A stretch of DNA of 64,000 nucleotides from Leptidea sinapis (taxonomy: Eukaryota; Arthropoda; Insecta; Lepidoptera; Pieridae): positions 4,602,501 through 4,666,500 of the forward strand of contig NC_066267.1 in the NCBI RefSeq assembly GCF_905404315.1, given 5' to 3'. The position numbers were made by a program, and so were the translations under genes. The notes beneath the pieces are model-generated. The model did no database searches. It saw only the letters and a program-made list of their open reading frames with translations, and had not been told where the DNA came from. How positions within the stretch are numbered: the first letter of the stretch is position 1; every line of letters begins with the position of its first letter. Shown here in pieces: positions 22,268 to 32,068 of the stretch.

Positions 22268-22330
22268 GCTTGTCATGCACACTAAAATAATAGCCCTGGC
22301 CTGTTTTCATCGGTTGTCTAGCAGCAAGAG
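22268..22330. repeat. 60-bp dispersed repeat, copy 1
   Basis: CTTGTCATGCACACTAAA, a gap, then CCTGGCCTGTTTTCATCG and TTGTCTA also appear inverted at 46525-46585. No wider homology was seen. It lies about 200 bases beyond the 3' end of the GNAT coding sequence, so it could fall in the 3' untranslated region. Confidence 0.55.
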
Positions 22331-22512
22331 ACCTTATCTAGACGTATAAATTATCTAAGAGTTAGATGAAAAATGTCCTAATGACTGAAATATATAAGAG
22401 TCTATTATTAGATTTCTAATGAGGTTTTATGTATACCTAATTAGTTTTAATTTTAGAATATAAAGACTCTTTTGAGAAACCTTACTAATTATTACTTATA
22501 TTATACAAGCTG

Positions 22513-22708
22513 CTATTCATATAATTTAATCATCAGTTTGATAGATCTGTTTTCATCGCTCGGATATTTCAGACCACTTTCAGCCAGTTCTTTCAAAGTC
22601 GCTTCACAGATTTCCTGGAATCCGGCCAAAGTGGCGACCTTCTGAGATGCTGGTCCCGTAAACACCGTAGCTGTTCCCTTTATCCCGTTGAATCTGCACA
22701 AGGGCTCC
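22513..22708 (-). CDS. GNAT gene, last coding exon with stop codon
   Basis: The acceptor is ATTTTTAG. The exon finishes an Arg codon begun in the third exon and runs to TAG at 22515-22513. It encodes REPLCRFNGIKGTATVFTG, then PASQKVATLAGFQEICEATL, ending MIKLYE. Short charged C-termini of this kind close many insect GNAT proteins. No AATAAA was found within about 100 bases downstream on this strand, so the poly(A) site is not assigned. Confidence 0.85.
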
Positions 22709-25700
22709 CTAAAAATAAAAAATCACATGATAAAATCCACTTGTGTTGAGCCGCCATGTTAGTGACGTCAAGCACAATAAATAAACGAAAAGTGACTCTT
22801 TACAAACAGAAAACTGCCTGCTGACGTCACGGAGACGTTAATAACAAGGTTCCATATCAGTACCAAGGCACGGAGCTTACACTTTGTATCTGATCAATAA
22901 AAAAAGAGGTTTTCTTGGTATAGAACAGGGACGCAGATAATCTATCACAGCCCCCCATACTTTCACTTAAAATACCTACCATTAGAATTCAAATTTAAAT
23001 ATTTTTTTTCAAAATGTGACATCACTTATTGAAAGTCAAAAACTACCACCCATTCCAAAACGAATGCCTCAGACCTGAGAAGAATGGGCGCAACAAACTA
23101 AGCGGGCTCCTTTTTTTTTTCATCAAAAAGATTTGTTTACAAAATAATATTGTACAATTAACTAACTTATTATTTAATAGCCTGAAGGCGATTCACATGG
23201 TGATTTTACAATTCCCTCATTTTTGCCTCATGTCGTTAAAATTTAGAATATCACCTCACTTATTTGCTAAGGTCCATTGAAGTATAAAATCGATAGAATA
23301 GTGTTATTTTTAATATGGTATCATAAAATCTCTACCTAGCGCTCAATAATCTCTCTCCCAGTTTGGAGCCCCGGAACTGCCTCTTCACCAGCAAACCAAA
23401 AGCGTGCAACATAGTATCCAGCCCTGTATACTGGTGAGGATCCTGCTTGTTCTCAATATATTCTACAGCTAGGTACACGTTTTTCCAAGCCGCACCTTCT
23501 ACCTGCAATAAGGTTACTGTACTCAGCATAAAATTTTTCACTAAGTATGAAGGGATTCATTAGGTCGCACAAGGCTAGGGCATAACCGGTACTTTCAGGA
23601 TGAGACCACCACGTACCAATCTGTTAGCGATTTAAAAATTTATATTTTGTTATACGTAGGTCACACTAAAAGTTTTGCGTAACTTTAAAAATCTACATGT
23701 TATAATCAAAATATTATAATTATTGCTTTTCAAAATACTCTCCTTTACATTTAAAATATTTCTTCATGCGATTGAATCATTTTTTTAAACAGGAAGACCA
23801 CAGATCCGGAATTGGTAAAAGTGAAACCTCTCATCAAATCTTTTATTTTGGGGAAAATACAAAAATCACAGGCTAGGTCGAGGCTATGTGCAGGAAAAGT
23901 AACGAGTTGTACTTTTTCGGAAACTAAATATGACTTAGTTTTGTTGGCCGTGTGTTAAGAAGTGTTGTCATTATGTAGGAGAACGCGGCTTTTTGGTCGT
24001 CTTTTGCCACCACTCGGCATTACCACTCTTTTGATATTCAAATGGAACTGTGCAGAAGGGATCCCCACGGGTTAGAAAAAAATGCAATCATTTTTTTACC
24101 AACGTGTCTCTCCTGCCTCACTTTTGTTGGCCTGTTCTCATTTTCAAACACCCATTCACAAGATTGGTGTTATTTTTCGGGTTCAAAACAATAAATTCAC
24201 GTTACGTCTCCTGTGACAATGTCTGCATTTGAAGACCACCCTTCACGAAATTCGACATGTAAAGAAAGCCGAACTCTCTCAAATTCACAAGCTCACGGTG
24301 CTCAAGCAAGGTGCTTCTCTCCCAAAAGCATTTCTAATACGAGCGGTCTTGGGGAGAGAGAGAATTTTTAAAAACATAAAAAATCATCGCTTTTAAATCT
24401 TTTCGGCTTAATTCCATTTTCGTTGCGTACGTAGAACTTTGATGTGTGATAAAAAACAATTGACAAATAATTTACCGCCCATTGTTTTTTTTATTAAGTA
24501 CTATGAATGTTGCAACGTTTCAAAAAATATAACATTCGAAATTCAAACAGTTCCGATTAGCTAGAAGTGCAAAACTTATAGTGTGCCCCATGTAATCGAC
24601 GCTCTCTCTCATGGATGATAAACATGGTGAGAAAAGAAATTCAAAGGTAGTGTTATATTCTGTGGTTGTATATAAAGTTGGCAGCTTAAATAATATAAAT
24701 ATTTATCTACTCCCATGCTTTAAATCCTCTATTAAAGATTCTAAAACAATTAACTTATTGCCAACATTAAAACACTCAAGCGACTGGCTTTTATAGTAAC
24801 CATTACATCATCCAAACGAGTGTTGTAATGAAATTCAGTACAACATTACATTATCCGTTTTCATGACAACACTCGTTTGGATGATGTATTAGTTACTATA
24901 AAAGCCAGTCGCTTTTTAAAGTGAAACTTTTATTATATCGTCTCAAACTTTTTCGTCTGTGTGTTGCATGTCGCGTGACGGTCGGGCGGTGCCTATAGTT
25001 CGCAGCAGCTGACCGTGTAGTGTATAGACTATTACTCATTTGTGCAAGTGCTCCACGCTATTTTGTTTGTTTTTGTCAGTGTTTAATGTAAATGTTGTTT
25101 ATCAGTATTTAATGTAATCCTTTTCAATCAATATTTTTAGCCAGGGCTAAGACTCAGAGTTCAATAAAAATATTACTTGGAGACTTAGTCTACTTTAATA
25201 ATTTCCCATTATCATTCCAATTTTCATTTTTCATCATTTCCATGTATAAAATTAAGATTGATAAAGCGATTTTTATACCCTTAATGGAAAATTATTCCAA
25301 AAATTTTTAGCTATATGTGTATAATGAACAAAAGTTTCACTTTTACCGTGGTTTCATAAAACCACACAATTCGTTTTTAATGTTAGCAGTAAGCTGTTTC
25401 GGAATCTTTTAAAGAGGATTCATATTATGGGTGTAGATAAAGTCTTGTACGCAACTGATGATGATTAGGTATTAAAACTCTCATGTGATACTATTATCAC
25501 ACTCGGCTTTGCCTCGTATTAAAGCACGAATGTGGGTTTATTCGTGTTTTCATACCCCTTATTACACATCAGTTGCATAAATAACTATTATGTTTCTAAA
25601 ATTTCGACATTAGAAGAGGTTGGCTCTTTGTTACATGAATTTTGTTGAAGAGATTCCAGTAGATTATCAAGATATGTTATCTAAGAGGAACAAAAATGAG

Positions 25701-27751
25701 TAGTTAAATGCTAGAAGAGAAATAGATTATGTTCAGGGTAATCAAACCTGGAATGAAGTAAATAGGCTTTTTGATGGTAGTCAGATTTTGGATACAAAGT
25801 GGATTTATGCATTCAACGACAGTGAAATTGGATCTGAAAAAATGAAGGCTAGGCTAGTTGTCAGACGTTTCAAGCAGGATGAAAGGAGTTTCAATGATAC
25901 AGCGGTTAGCCGAGTAGTATAGTAAATAAAGGTATATTTCACATTCCTGCACTGCACAAAGCTCTGTGTTTTACTTAAAAGCCCAGAGAGAGAGAGACAG
26001 TTACAGATGTCCTTAAATAATTCTTATAAATTTGGAATCGGATGTATTTTGCACATTTTCGAAGATCTTGTATTAGAAACATGTATTTACTCAACATAAG
26101 CCTAATTCGATTTAGTTGGATCTTACCTCGATATCCGGAAAGTTTTCACCCGCTGCTGATGCGACGCATACGTTGACCGCTGCAAGCGTCTTCACACCGT
26201 TCACCCAGGTGTAGAGCCCCAGTGACATCCTCTGAGCTAGACACGCTGCCCAGAACTTCTTCAACCCAACCACGCTGTCTGCATCCTCCCGTAAATCTGA
26301 CCAAACCAAAAAATTATTTGCTATAGACGGTACGTTGTGCCTGAGGAAAGTTTCTTTGATTTGAAGAAACGGTCTTCAACATGGATATGTATACGGTAAG
26401 CATTTAATCTCAATTTACCTACAAAAACTAAGTTAATCAAAATCGCGTAGCAAGGCAAATCAAGTTCCTGATGTATAATAAAGTATCAGGCTAGTTCCCA
26501 CAGTCTGGTGAAATAAAATAAAATAAATAAATTATTTGATAATAAACCACCACCACCACTCAATAAAATTACAAAACAGGATTGATAATAAAGCCAAAGA
26601 CACTATAAGACTAATGAAATAATATAATTCGTTATTTAAAATAGACAGAAAAAATATATAATTACAGTGCACCAAGAATTGTCACCAAATGGATCTAACT
26701 CAGTCATAAGCTACACTGGCGTGGCGCCAATGTGTCGCTGGTTTTCAGAATCAATTACCACAGCCTAGTAGGGTTACTTTGCGTCGGTATCGAGAAGGCC
26801 AAACTAGCCTCTAAAAAGCTTGGTATACGCAGTAAGGCGAGACAGTACCTTACTAAAAGCCACCACCTGCAACTATATAAAGCGCAATTTCGGCCTCACA
26901 TGGAGTACTGTACTCACCTCTGGGTGGGCGCTCCCCAGTAACAGCTTCTTCCATTTGACCGCAACGATATAATACAACGCAAAAGCAGCTTGAATCATCG
27001 GCGATCAAGCCATGTCGAATCGGCTTGATCCTTTAGCGTGGCGTAGAGTTGTGGTGTGTGGGTTGGATTTACATTACATTTGCATCTTTTACCGCATTTA
27101 TCACGGGAAGTGCTCAGAGGAGTTGTTCAGGTTGATACGAGTAGCCGAATTCCACCAACACACATTTAATTAGGTCAAAATGCAGAATTTAACCCACATC
27201 ATATTGACGTTTAGTATTCTACAACCACGCGTTTTGCAAGAAATTTTCTTGCATCGCTCAGCCACTTTGTAGAATCAATTACCGGCTGCTGTCTTTCCGA
27301 ACTGATATGACTTAGGGACCTTCAGGATTTTAGCACACTCCCAACTTAAAGGCTGGCATTGCATTTCATGATCCCTGGTGTTGCTATGTTGCTGGTTGAC
27401 CATGTGCGGTTCTCAAACCACATTCAATCACATGCCGTTTGGCACCAAAAAATATATACATTTTCTATATCCACAAACATTTTTATTTTTAACGCGCAAT
27501 TAGTATGTATACCCAAAATTCGCCATCGGATGACCTTTGTAATACTAAGTAAGTATCTATCCCTACTTTGTGGTAATACATACTGCTGAGTGAACATAAT
27601 ACTTCATCGGAGTACATTTCTTCCAGAAGGATATTGACCACGTTTTCAAAGTCCCCAACTTCCAAATCCTGCACGACCCATTCATGGCCATTTGTTTCCC
27701 ATTTTGACCAGACTTTTGGACATGACGCGTCCCATACTCGCTCGAACGGCA
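22513..27751 (-). CDS. GNAT-family N-acetyltransferase, insect arylalkylamine-acetyltransferase-like; four exons
   Basis: Seen: four minus-strand exons, 27751-27584, 26296-26127, 23502-23336 and 22708-22513, join in one frame. Phases match at each junction (1 base + 2, 0 + 0, 2 + 1) and all borders are GT/AG. The product is about 233 residues, the usual length for a single GNAT domain. The third exon carries RQFRGSKLGERLL, which fits the acetyl-CoA-binding motif A (R/QxxGxG/A, with K in the last place). The last exon has GPASQ followed by an AGF segment, as in the C-terminal part of insect GNATs. Known: this fold transfers acetyl from acetyl-CoA to amines or amino groups; insect relatives act on dopamine, octopamine or serotonin. 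Inferred: a cytosolic enzyme, as no signal peptide or membrane segment is seen; the substrate cannot be told. The first exon starts with TG after its acceptor, so the start codon may be split (A|TG) with a 5' exon upstream. Confidence 0.85.
22985..23215 (-). mobile_element. LINE-B 3' untranslated fragment in GNAT intron
   Basis: On the minus strand it matches the LINE-B 3' end at 30000-30200, including GGGCGCAACAAACT-like words and AGAATGGGCGCAACAAAC, CATTCCAAAACGAATGCCTC and a tail near 22985. No coding sequence remains. It lies between the third and fourth GNAT exons in the same orientation as the gene. Confidence 0.75.
23336..23502 (-). CDS. GNAT gene, third coding exon with acetyl-CoA motif
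   Basis: The acceptor is TTATTGCAG and the donor is AG|GTAGAG. The 167 bases encode VEGAAWKNVYLAVEYIENK, a helix, then HAFGLLVKRQFRGSKLGERL. The stretch VKRQFRGSKLG is the pyrophosphate-binding loop of motif A; the third motif position is K instead of the common G/A, a variation the reader may wish to compare with relatives. Confidence 0.9.
23653..24594 (-). mobile_element. Mariner with both terminal repeats, internally deleted
   Basis: The left end TACGTAGGTCACACTAAAAG and the inverted right end near 24566-24594 (AAGTGCAAAACTTATAGTGT then GCCCCATGTA) pair with several mismatches. On the minus strand the start reads LKAMIFYVF and FGREAPCLSTV, the end reads DLACDFCIFPKIKDLMRGFT with the third catalytic site. 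The middle third is deleted or scrambled. It is the same mariner group as 7420-7760 and lies in the intron between exons two and three of the GNAT gene. Confidence 0.8.
24778..24914. mobile_element. Long inverted repeat, foldback MITE in GNAT intron
   Basis: Arms of 49 bases at 24778-24826 and 24866-24914 pair with only two or three mismatches; the left arm begins AAGCGACTGGCTTTTATAGT. The loop is 39 bases. Such a long hairpin with no coding capacity fits a foldback-type non-autonomous DNA transposon. No target duplication was identified with confidence. Confidence 0.75.
25451..25576. mobile_element. Short inverted-repeat element in GNAT intron
   Basis: GCAACTGATGATGATTAGGT at the left pairs imperfectly with the inverted right end TTATTACACATCAGTTGC. 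About 28 bases per arm, 126 bp in all. The centre has ACTCGGCTTTGCCTCG. A MITE is the best guess. Confidence 0.5.
25636..25890 (+). mobile_element. Ty1/copia polyprotein fragment
   Basis: The plus strand reads QTWNEVNRLFDGSQILDTKW then IYAF, then KMKARLVVRRFKQDE. This is the start of the copia reverse transcriptase, where relatives show a Trp-containing helix, KWVYK and YKARLVAKGF. One stop codon lies near 25699 and both ends are missing. No LTR was seen. It sits antisense to the GNAT gene within the intron between exons two and three. Confidence 0.75.
26127..26296 (-). CDS. GNAT gene, second coding exon
   Basis: The acceptor is TTGGTTTGGTCAG and the donor is GAG|GTAAGA. The 170 bases finish the codon split by the previous intron and end in phase 0. 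The product includes LREDADSVVGLKKFWAACLA, then LYTWVNGVKTLAAVNVCVAS, an alpha-helix followed by beta-strands that fit the middle of a GNAT domain. A copia fragment and two inverted-repeat elements lie in the next intron. Confidence 0.85.
26768..27395 (+). mobile_element. LINE-A copy 4, C-terminal fragment in GNAT intron
   Basis: The fragment starts with LASKKLGIRSKARQYLTKSH and LYKAQFRPHMEYCTHLWVGA at 26800-26940 and continues in broken frames to CIFYRIYHGKCSEELF near 27085-27130 and further to about 27395. It is closer to copy 1 than to copy 2 (IRSKARQYLTKSH against SKARQYFTKSH). It lies antisense to the gene between GNAT exons one and two, and ends 190 bases from the exon. Confidence 0.85.
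27584..27751 (-). CDS. GNAT gene, first visible coding exon
   Basis: The acceptor reads TTATTTTTAG and the donor reads GTATGT. The exon is 168 bases: two bases finishing a codon, 55 codons, then one base. It encodes PFERVWDASC near its start and VVQDLEVGDFENVVNILLEE further on, the beta1-alpha1 start typical of the GNAT fold. No ATG lies in frame at its 5' edge; if the previous exon ends in A, the split codon would be ATG and translation would start here, matching the expected protein length. Confidence 0.8.
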
Positions 27752-28019
27752 CTAAAAATAAGTGATTATGAAAAAAAATTGATAAAAGAACGCAAAATAA
27801 TATACGTTATTATTTCTTATTTAAAAATCTAGGAGTAGGCATTTGTATCACAAAAGTACATTCAAACTTGTTTGAGGGTTGAATTGGCCAACATGGGCAT
27901 TTCAGATTCAGATGGCATAAAATTTTATAATTCATATTATGGTTCTCAATAAATAAAGTCGAAAATAAAAGTGGCGCAATATGTAAAACCGTGGACTCTC
28001 GCCACGGTGCCCCCCGAAC

Positions 28020-28175
28020 CTCGCCTATGATCATCATCATCATCAACCGTAATTCTTCCACTGCTGGACAAAGGCATTCCCCAAAGATCTCTACGACAAC
28101 CAGTCCTGCGCTGCCCTTATCCAAAGTTTTCCGGTGATTTTGACCAAATCGTCAGTCCATTTTGTCGGGGGCCTA
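28020..28175 (-). mobile_element. RTE-like LINE 3' end with GAT tail
   Basis: Read on the minus strand, it gives DDLVKITG-like, AQDWLS and SLGNAFV words, the C-terminus of RTE-type LINEs, and then the (GAT)n tail at 28025-28042. The same end occurs at 45880-46075 and 61770-61920. Only about 150 bases remain. Confidence 0.75.
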
Positions 28176-28289
28176 TCAACACCGGTACGTGGTCGCCCCA
28201 CTGGCAATCTGTCCATTGAAATCTGGAAGAGTGAAAGACCGTAACATTGAATACAATCTATCAATAAACAATACTATAATTCAAATCTC

Positions 28290-30205
28290 AGCAGGAATCA
28301 ATAAATCTCTCAATCTTCTGCTTTCGAGAATTTTTTTTCTGACATTCCAGTTTCTATCACAAGCACTCTTGTCTCTTCCACCAGTGTTGCTGAGTCACTT
28401 CTTCTGGAAAATGTTAGAGAATGTCAACAAACTTTCAATTTTAGTTTTGTTAGCCCTGGAGAAATAATTAAAACGTTTAAGTCTCTCGACATGAAAAAAA
28501 CTGCTGATATATGGGGCATTTCTATTAAAATAATAAGTTCAATAATTGATGTCATAGCACCATATCTTGCAATAGTCTTTAATAATTGCATTAATCGTGG
28601 CGTGTTTCCTGAGCTTCTGAAACATAGTAAAATTACACCAATATTTAAGTCGGGATGCTCTTCTGACCCGAATAACTATCGTTCTGTGTCAGATTTGTAG
28701 ACCCTTAGTAAAATTTTAGAAAAAAATAATTTTAAGCCAAATGCTTACTTACCTTAACTCTCATAAGTTAAGTCATTTGAAACAATTGTTTCAAATGACT
28801 TAATTATATTGTTACTCTTGTCTTGTATTATATTATTACTAGTAAAGCCAAATTTGGCTATACTGGGGGACGTTAAACAACGGATGCAGGTGTTGAGCTA
28901 ATCAAGAATATTTTTGATGCCTGGGAGGAATCGCATAATGCACTTGGCATCTCCTGTGATTAATCTAAGGCTTTTGATTGTGTTCAACATTCAACGCTGG
29001 TCAGGAAGGAATACTACTATGGCATAATAGGAACTGCTCTCGATCTTCTGTCTTCATATCTAAATAATAGAATTCAGAAGGTCGACGTGAATGGCAGGAG
29101 ATCTCCTGGGACTCCTCTCAGTATGGGGGTACCACAAGGGTCTATTCTCAGACCGTTCCTCTTGCTTATCTATATAAATGATCTTCCTAATCTTATAGAG
29201 AAAAAACATAAGGTAGTATTGTTTGCGGACTACACATCACTGATTTTAAGTGAAAAGAAACCAAGCTATATATCACGAAGTGAACGATATTCTATATGAC
29301 ATCGTGTACTGGTTTAGCGCTAATAACCTATTGTTATTTAGCAACAAAATTAAATACATTAAATTTACCGTACCAAATGTCAAAAATGTAGATACTAGAG
29401 TTTTGTTAAACGGAGAGGTGATAGAATGTTGAAGGATTGGTGAACAGACTTAGTTCTGCAGCAAAAGCGGTTAAAAAGATTAGACAATTAACTGACATAG
29501 ATACGGTGTGACTAGTATACTTTAGTTATTTCCATAGTATTATATCCTATGGTTTATTGCTGTGGGGCAACGCTGCCGATATTAATACAATATTTGTGCT
29601 GCAGAAGAGGGCTACTCGCGCTATATATCACCTAGGTCCTAAAGAATAATTGAGAGCAAAATTCAAAGAAATTTACATCTTGACTGTTGCTTCTTAATAT
29701 ATTCTTGATAATGTAATGTATGTACATAGATACATAGGTGAATTTATGAGAAACTGAAAAATAACAATAATGTTAAAACCAGGAATAAACATAAACTTAT
29801 AATGCAGATAGCTACTCGGCTAAGTCGAGTTAGTAGGTCTTTTGTGGGGCGATGTATATGCTTTTACAACAAGATCCCAGAAAATGTTCAAAACGAAAGT
29901 CGTATTCAAAAGAATTGTTAAAAAATGTTTGTGTGGTAAAGGTTACTATAACATAAATGACTTTCTTAATGATACCAGAGATTGGGAATGGAGTGACCAC
30001 CCTCAGGCTATTAAATAATAAGTTTAATTGTACAATATAACATTGTAAACATATTAGTTAATAAAAAAAAAGCCCGCTGAGTTTGTTGCGCCCGTTCTTC
30101 TCAGGTTTGAGGCATTCATTTTGGAATGGGTAGTTTTTGACTTTCAATAAGGGATGTCACATCCTATTTTGAATAAAAATATTTGAATTTGGATTTGAAC
30201 TATGT
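28290..30205 (+). mobile_element. LINE-B copy 2, old nearly full RT region with 3' end
   Basis: The plus strand carries MKKTADIWGISIKIISSIID at 28491, HSKITPIFKSGCSSDPNNYR at 28622-28680, SLSMGVPQGSILRPFLLLIY near 29118-29170, LFADYTSLI (relatives have FADDTS) near 29220 and VYWFSANNLLLFSNKIKYIK at 29305-29360, then C-terminal words to DTRDWEWSDHPQAIK near 30010. Many stops and frameshifts break it. The 3' end includes AAAAAAAAAGCCCGCTGAGT and a tail at 30160-30205. Two palindromic scars lie at 28768-28859. Confidence 0.88.
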
Positions 30206-30690
30206 GCCCATTGGCACTTCAGTTTCGCCATAATTTCATTGGTTTGTGTACGTTTAGTTGACGCTTATTAAGTTCGCCAGCGCGGTTACTGTGATAACAT
30301 ATCATCAGGTGAATTGTATGTATGCTCATTTGTCCTCCTCTTCTATATTATACTTCTTTGGCGTAACAAAACCAATATCCTTAAAAGTTTACTGCTCTTG
30401 TGTGCTTAGTCTTCAGTTTTTTATTCTTTGTTTCAAAATGTTGCCACTGAAAAGACTAGCGTATATTCGGCAATTTATAGCAGTGCATGGAGAGACTTCT
30501 AATAACAGTCAATATGATTTGAACTCATCTGAAAATCTCGATACTAGCTTAGATGAACACGGCCCGGGCTCTATAAAATGCATAGAAAGAGTCAATTTAG
30601 CATGTGAATTTTAAATTGAATCCGTGGTTCTCAGTTGGAATGTTTAAATCTTATCATAAAACAAACACGGACAACCTGATAGTTACTTGC
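30206..30690 (+). other. Unassigned; unrecognised 118-residue open frame
   Basis: An open frame at 30258-30614 has a Leu/Phe-rich start and an acidic, Ser-rich end (SSENLDTSLDEHGPGS). No domain is recognised. Words at 30305-30345 (CATCAGGTGA, TTTGTCCTCCTCTTCT) resemble the LINE-A 3' end, so the frame probably reads through an element scrap. It is not called as a gene. Confidence 0.3.
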
Positions 30691-30768
30691 GCCTTATCAT
30701 TACAATGCAATGCCGCTCAAGATTCTCGTAAAACCCAAGGTCTGAGCGGCATCGCATAGTCAGTACAA
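30690..30768 (-). repeat. SINE-like A-tailed repeat, hairpin fragment
   Basis: The words TTACAATGCAATGCCGCTCA, AGATTCT and GGTCTGAGCGGCAT match the internal hairpin of the repeat. Only about 80 bases remain. Confidence 0.65.
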
Positions 30769-30829
30769 ATATTTTTTTTAAATTACTTAATTTAATATCT
30801 CTCTCTCTAGCCGTTCCCTCATGACTGAG

Positions 30830-31300
30830 GATTGTGCTCATCAACAAGTGGTCCACACTTGGAGTGAACTATTTATTTCCATCGGCTTCTGTCCATCGCG
30901 GCCCTGACGACGGAGCTTAACCTCGGGGACCTGGAGTCTTTTATTTGGTCGGTCCATCCGGAAGAAGATCGGCTACGGGCTCGCTTGCCATTTGTGTCCC
31001 CAAATACGATCAATTTCTCCAGGCTCTCATTACCCCTTCGCATTATGTGGCCAAAATATGAAAAAATTTGTTGGTGGCATATCGTGGACAGACGGGTTTT
31101 TTACTTGAGCTGTGAGAGGATACGACACATTTGTTCGCTTGGCAGTCCAAAGTATCCTCAATAAACGCCTCCAGCACCACATCTCCAAGGTCGTCCACGA
31201 CTTCACACCATACAGAAAAATGGAAATTTAACATACGTTCGGTAAAAGTTGAGGTCGTGAGAAGCCACCGCAAGTAATGCCATTCAGTGAGCATGACGAA
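30830..31300 (-). mobile_element. RTE/R4-like LINE C-terminal region
   Basis: The minus strand reads FLYGVKSWTTLEMWCWRRLL then RILWTAKRTNV at about 31225-31115, and after a frameshift YFGHIMRRGNESLEKLIVFG at about 31060-31000 and ARSRSSSGWTDQIKD. These are the blocks after the palm in RTE/R4-type reverse transcriptases (YGAETW, MWCWRRMLRI, YFGHIMRR, RGRSPxRWTDQI). The catalytic motifs are missing. Confidence 0.78.
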
Positions 31301-31325
31301 CCATGTTATAGCATACCTACACATA

Positions 31326-31412
31326 ATTTTTTTTTATGGAAAAGGAGGAAAAACTAGCATACGGGACACCTGTTGTTATGTGATCACCGCCGCCCACAAT
31401 CTCTTGCAACTA
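31326..31412 (-). mobile_element. LINE-A 3' terminal scrap
   Basis: TTTTTTTTATGGAAAAGGAG, then TGTTATGTGATCACCGCCGC and CCACAATCTCTTGCAAC match the LINE-A 3' end at 7905-7990. Only about 85 bases, the last part of a LINE-A copy. Confidence 0.75.
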
Positions 31413-32060
31413 ATAGTAATAATATTTGATAATTACAAAATTAATGTTCACAAGGCAAACCCTGACGACTTGATAGCCCGAACAGTCGTGTGCGTAAGCT
31501 AGCTTATTGAAATCGAAATACAAGGGAGCTTATTGCAAGCATGATTGACTGTTTACGACTTGTCTGTCAATATCGTTTACAGTGACAATAGATTAGCTGT
31601 CTTCTCCTATCTCTAAATATGAATCTTTGAATTAATGGAAATATATATTTTAAATTATAGTTTGATCACTTTTTTCTATAGCCTGAATATAAGATCAGTC
31701 CTCTAAGAAATAAGTGACGATAATATAAAACTATAATTTCCAAAAATTGGTTAGGTTTGTTTATGTTAGAACAGTTAAAACAACGCACGAGGCGAGCGTA
31801 AGGGGCCGCGGCGACGGCCGTCGAGTGCCAGAAACAATTTCTAGGCATTTCCCTTTCTTTCCTCCCCATAAAAATGTCCCAATCCTTAAAAATGTCATAA
31901 TTTGAGGTTAGGTTAACATTTTTATAATGTTTGGTGATTCAATTTTAGTGACACTTTATTATTTTGAAACCCAATATAATTATTTGATTATTGATAGTAT
32001 TTCCAGATAATTCCTAATTAATATTTAGGTAAGCGTTTTAATATTATTTGGTAGTTCAAT
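31413..32060. other. Stretch without recognised feature
   Basis: A GC patch near 31790-31830 (GGGGCCGCGGCGACGGCCGT) stands out but has no open frame or match. The rest is AT-rich. Confidence 0.4.
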
Positions 32061-32068
32061 TTAGGTGA

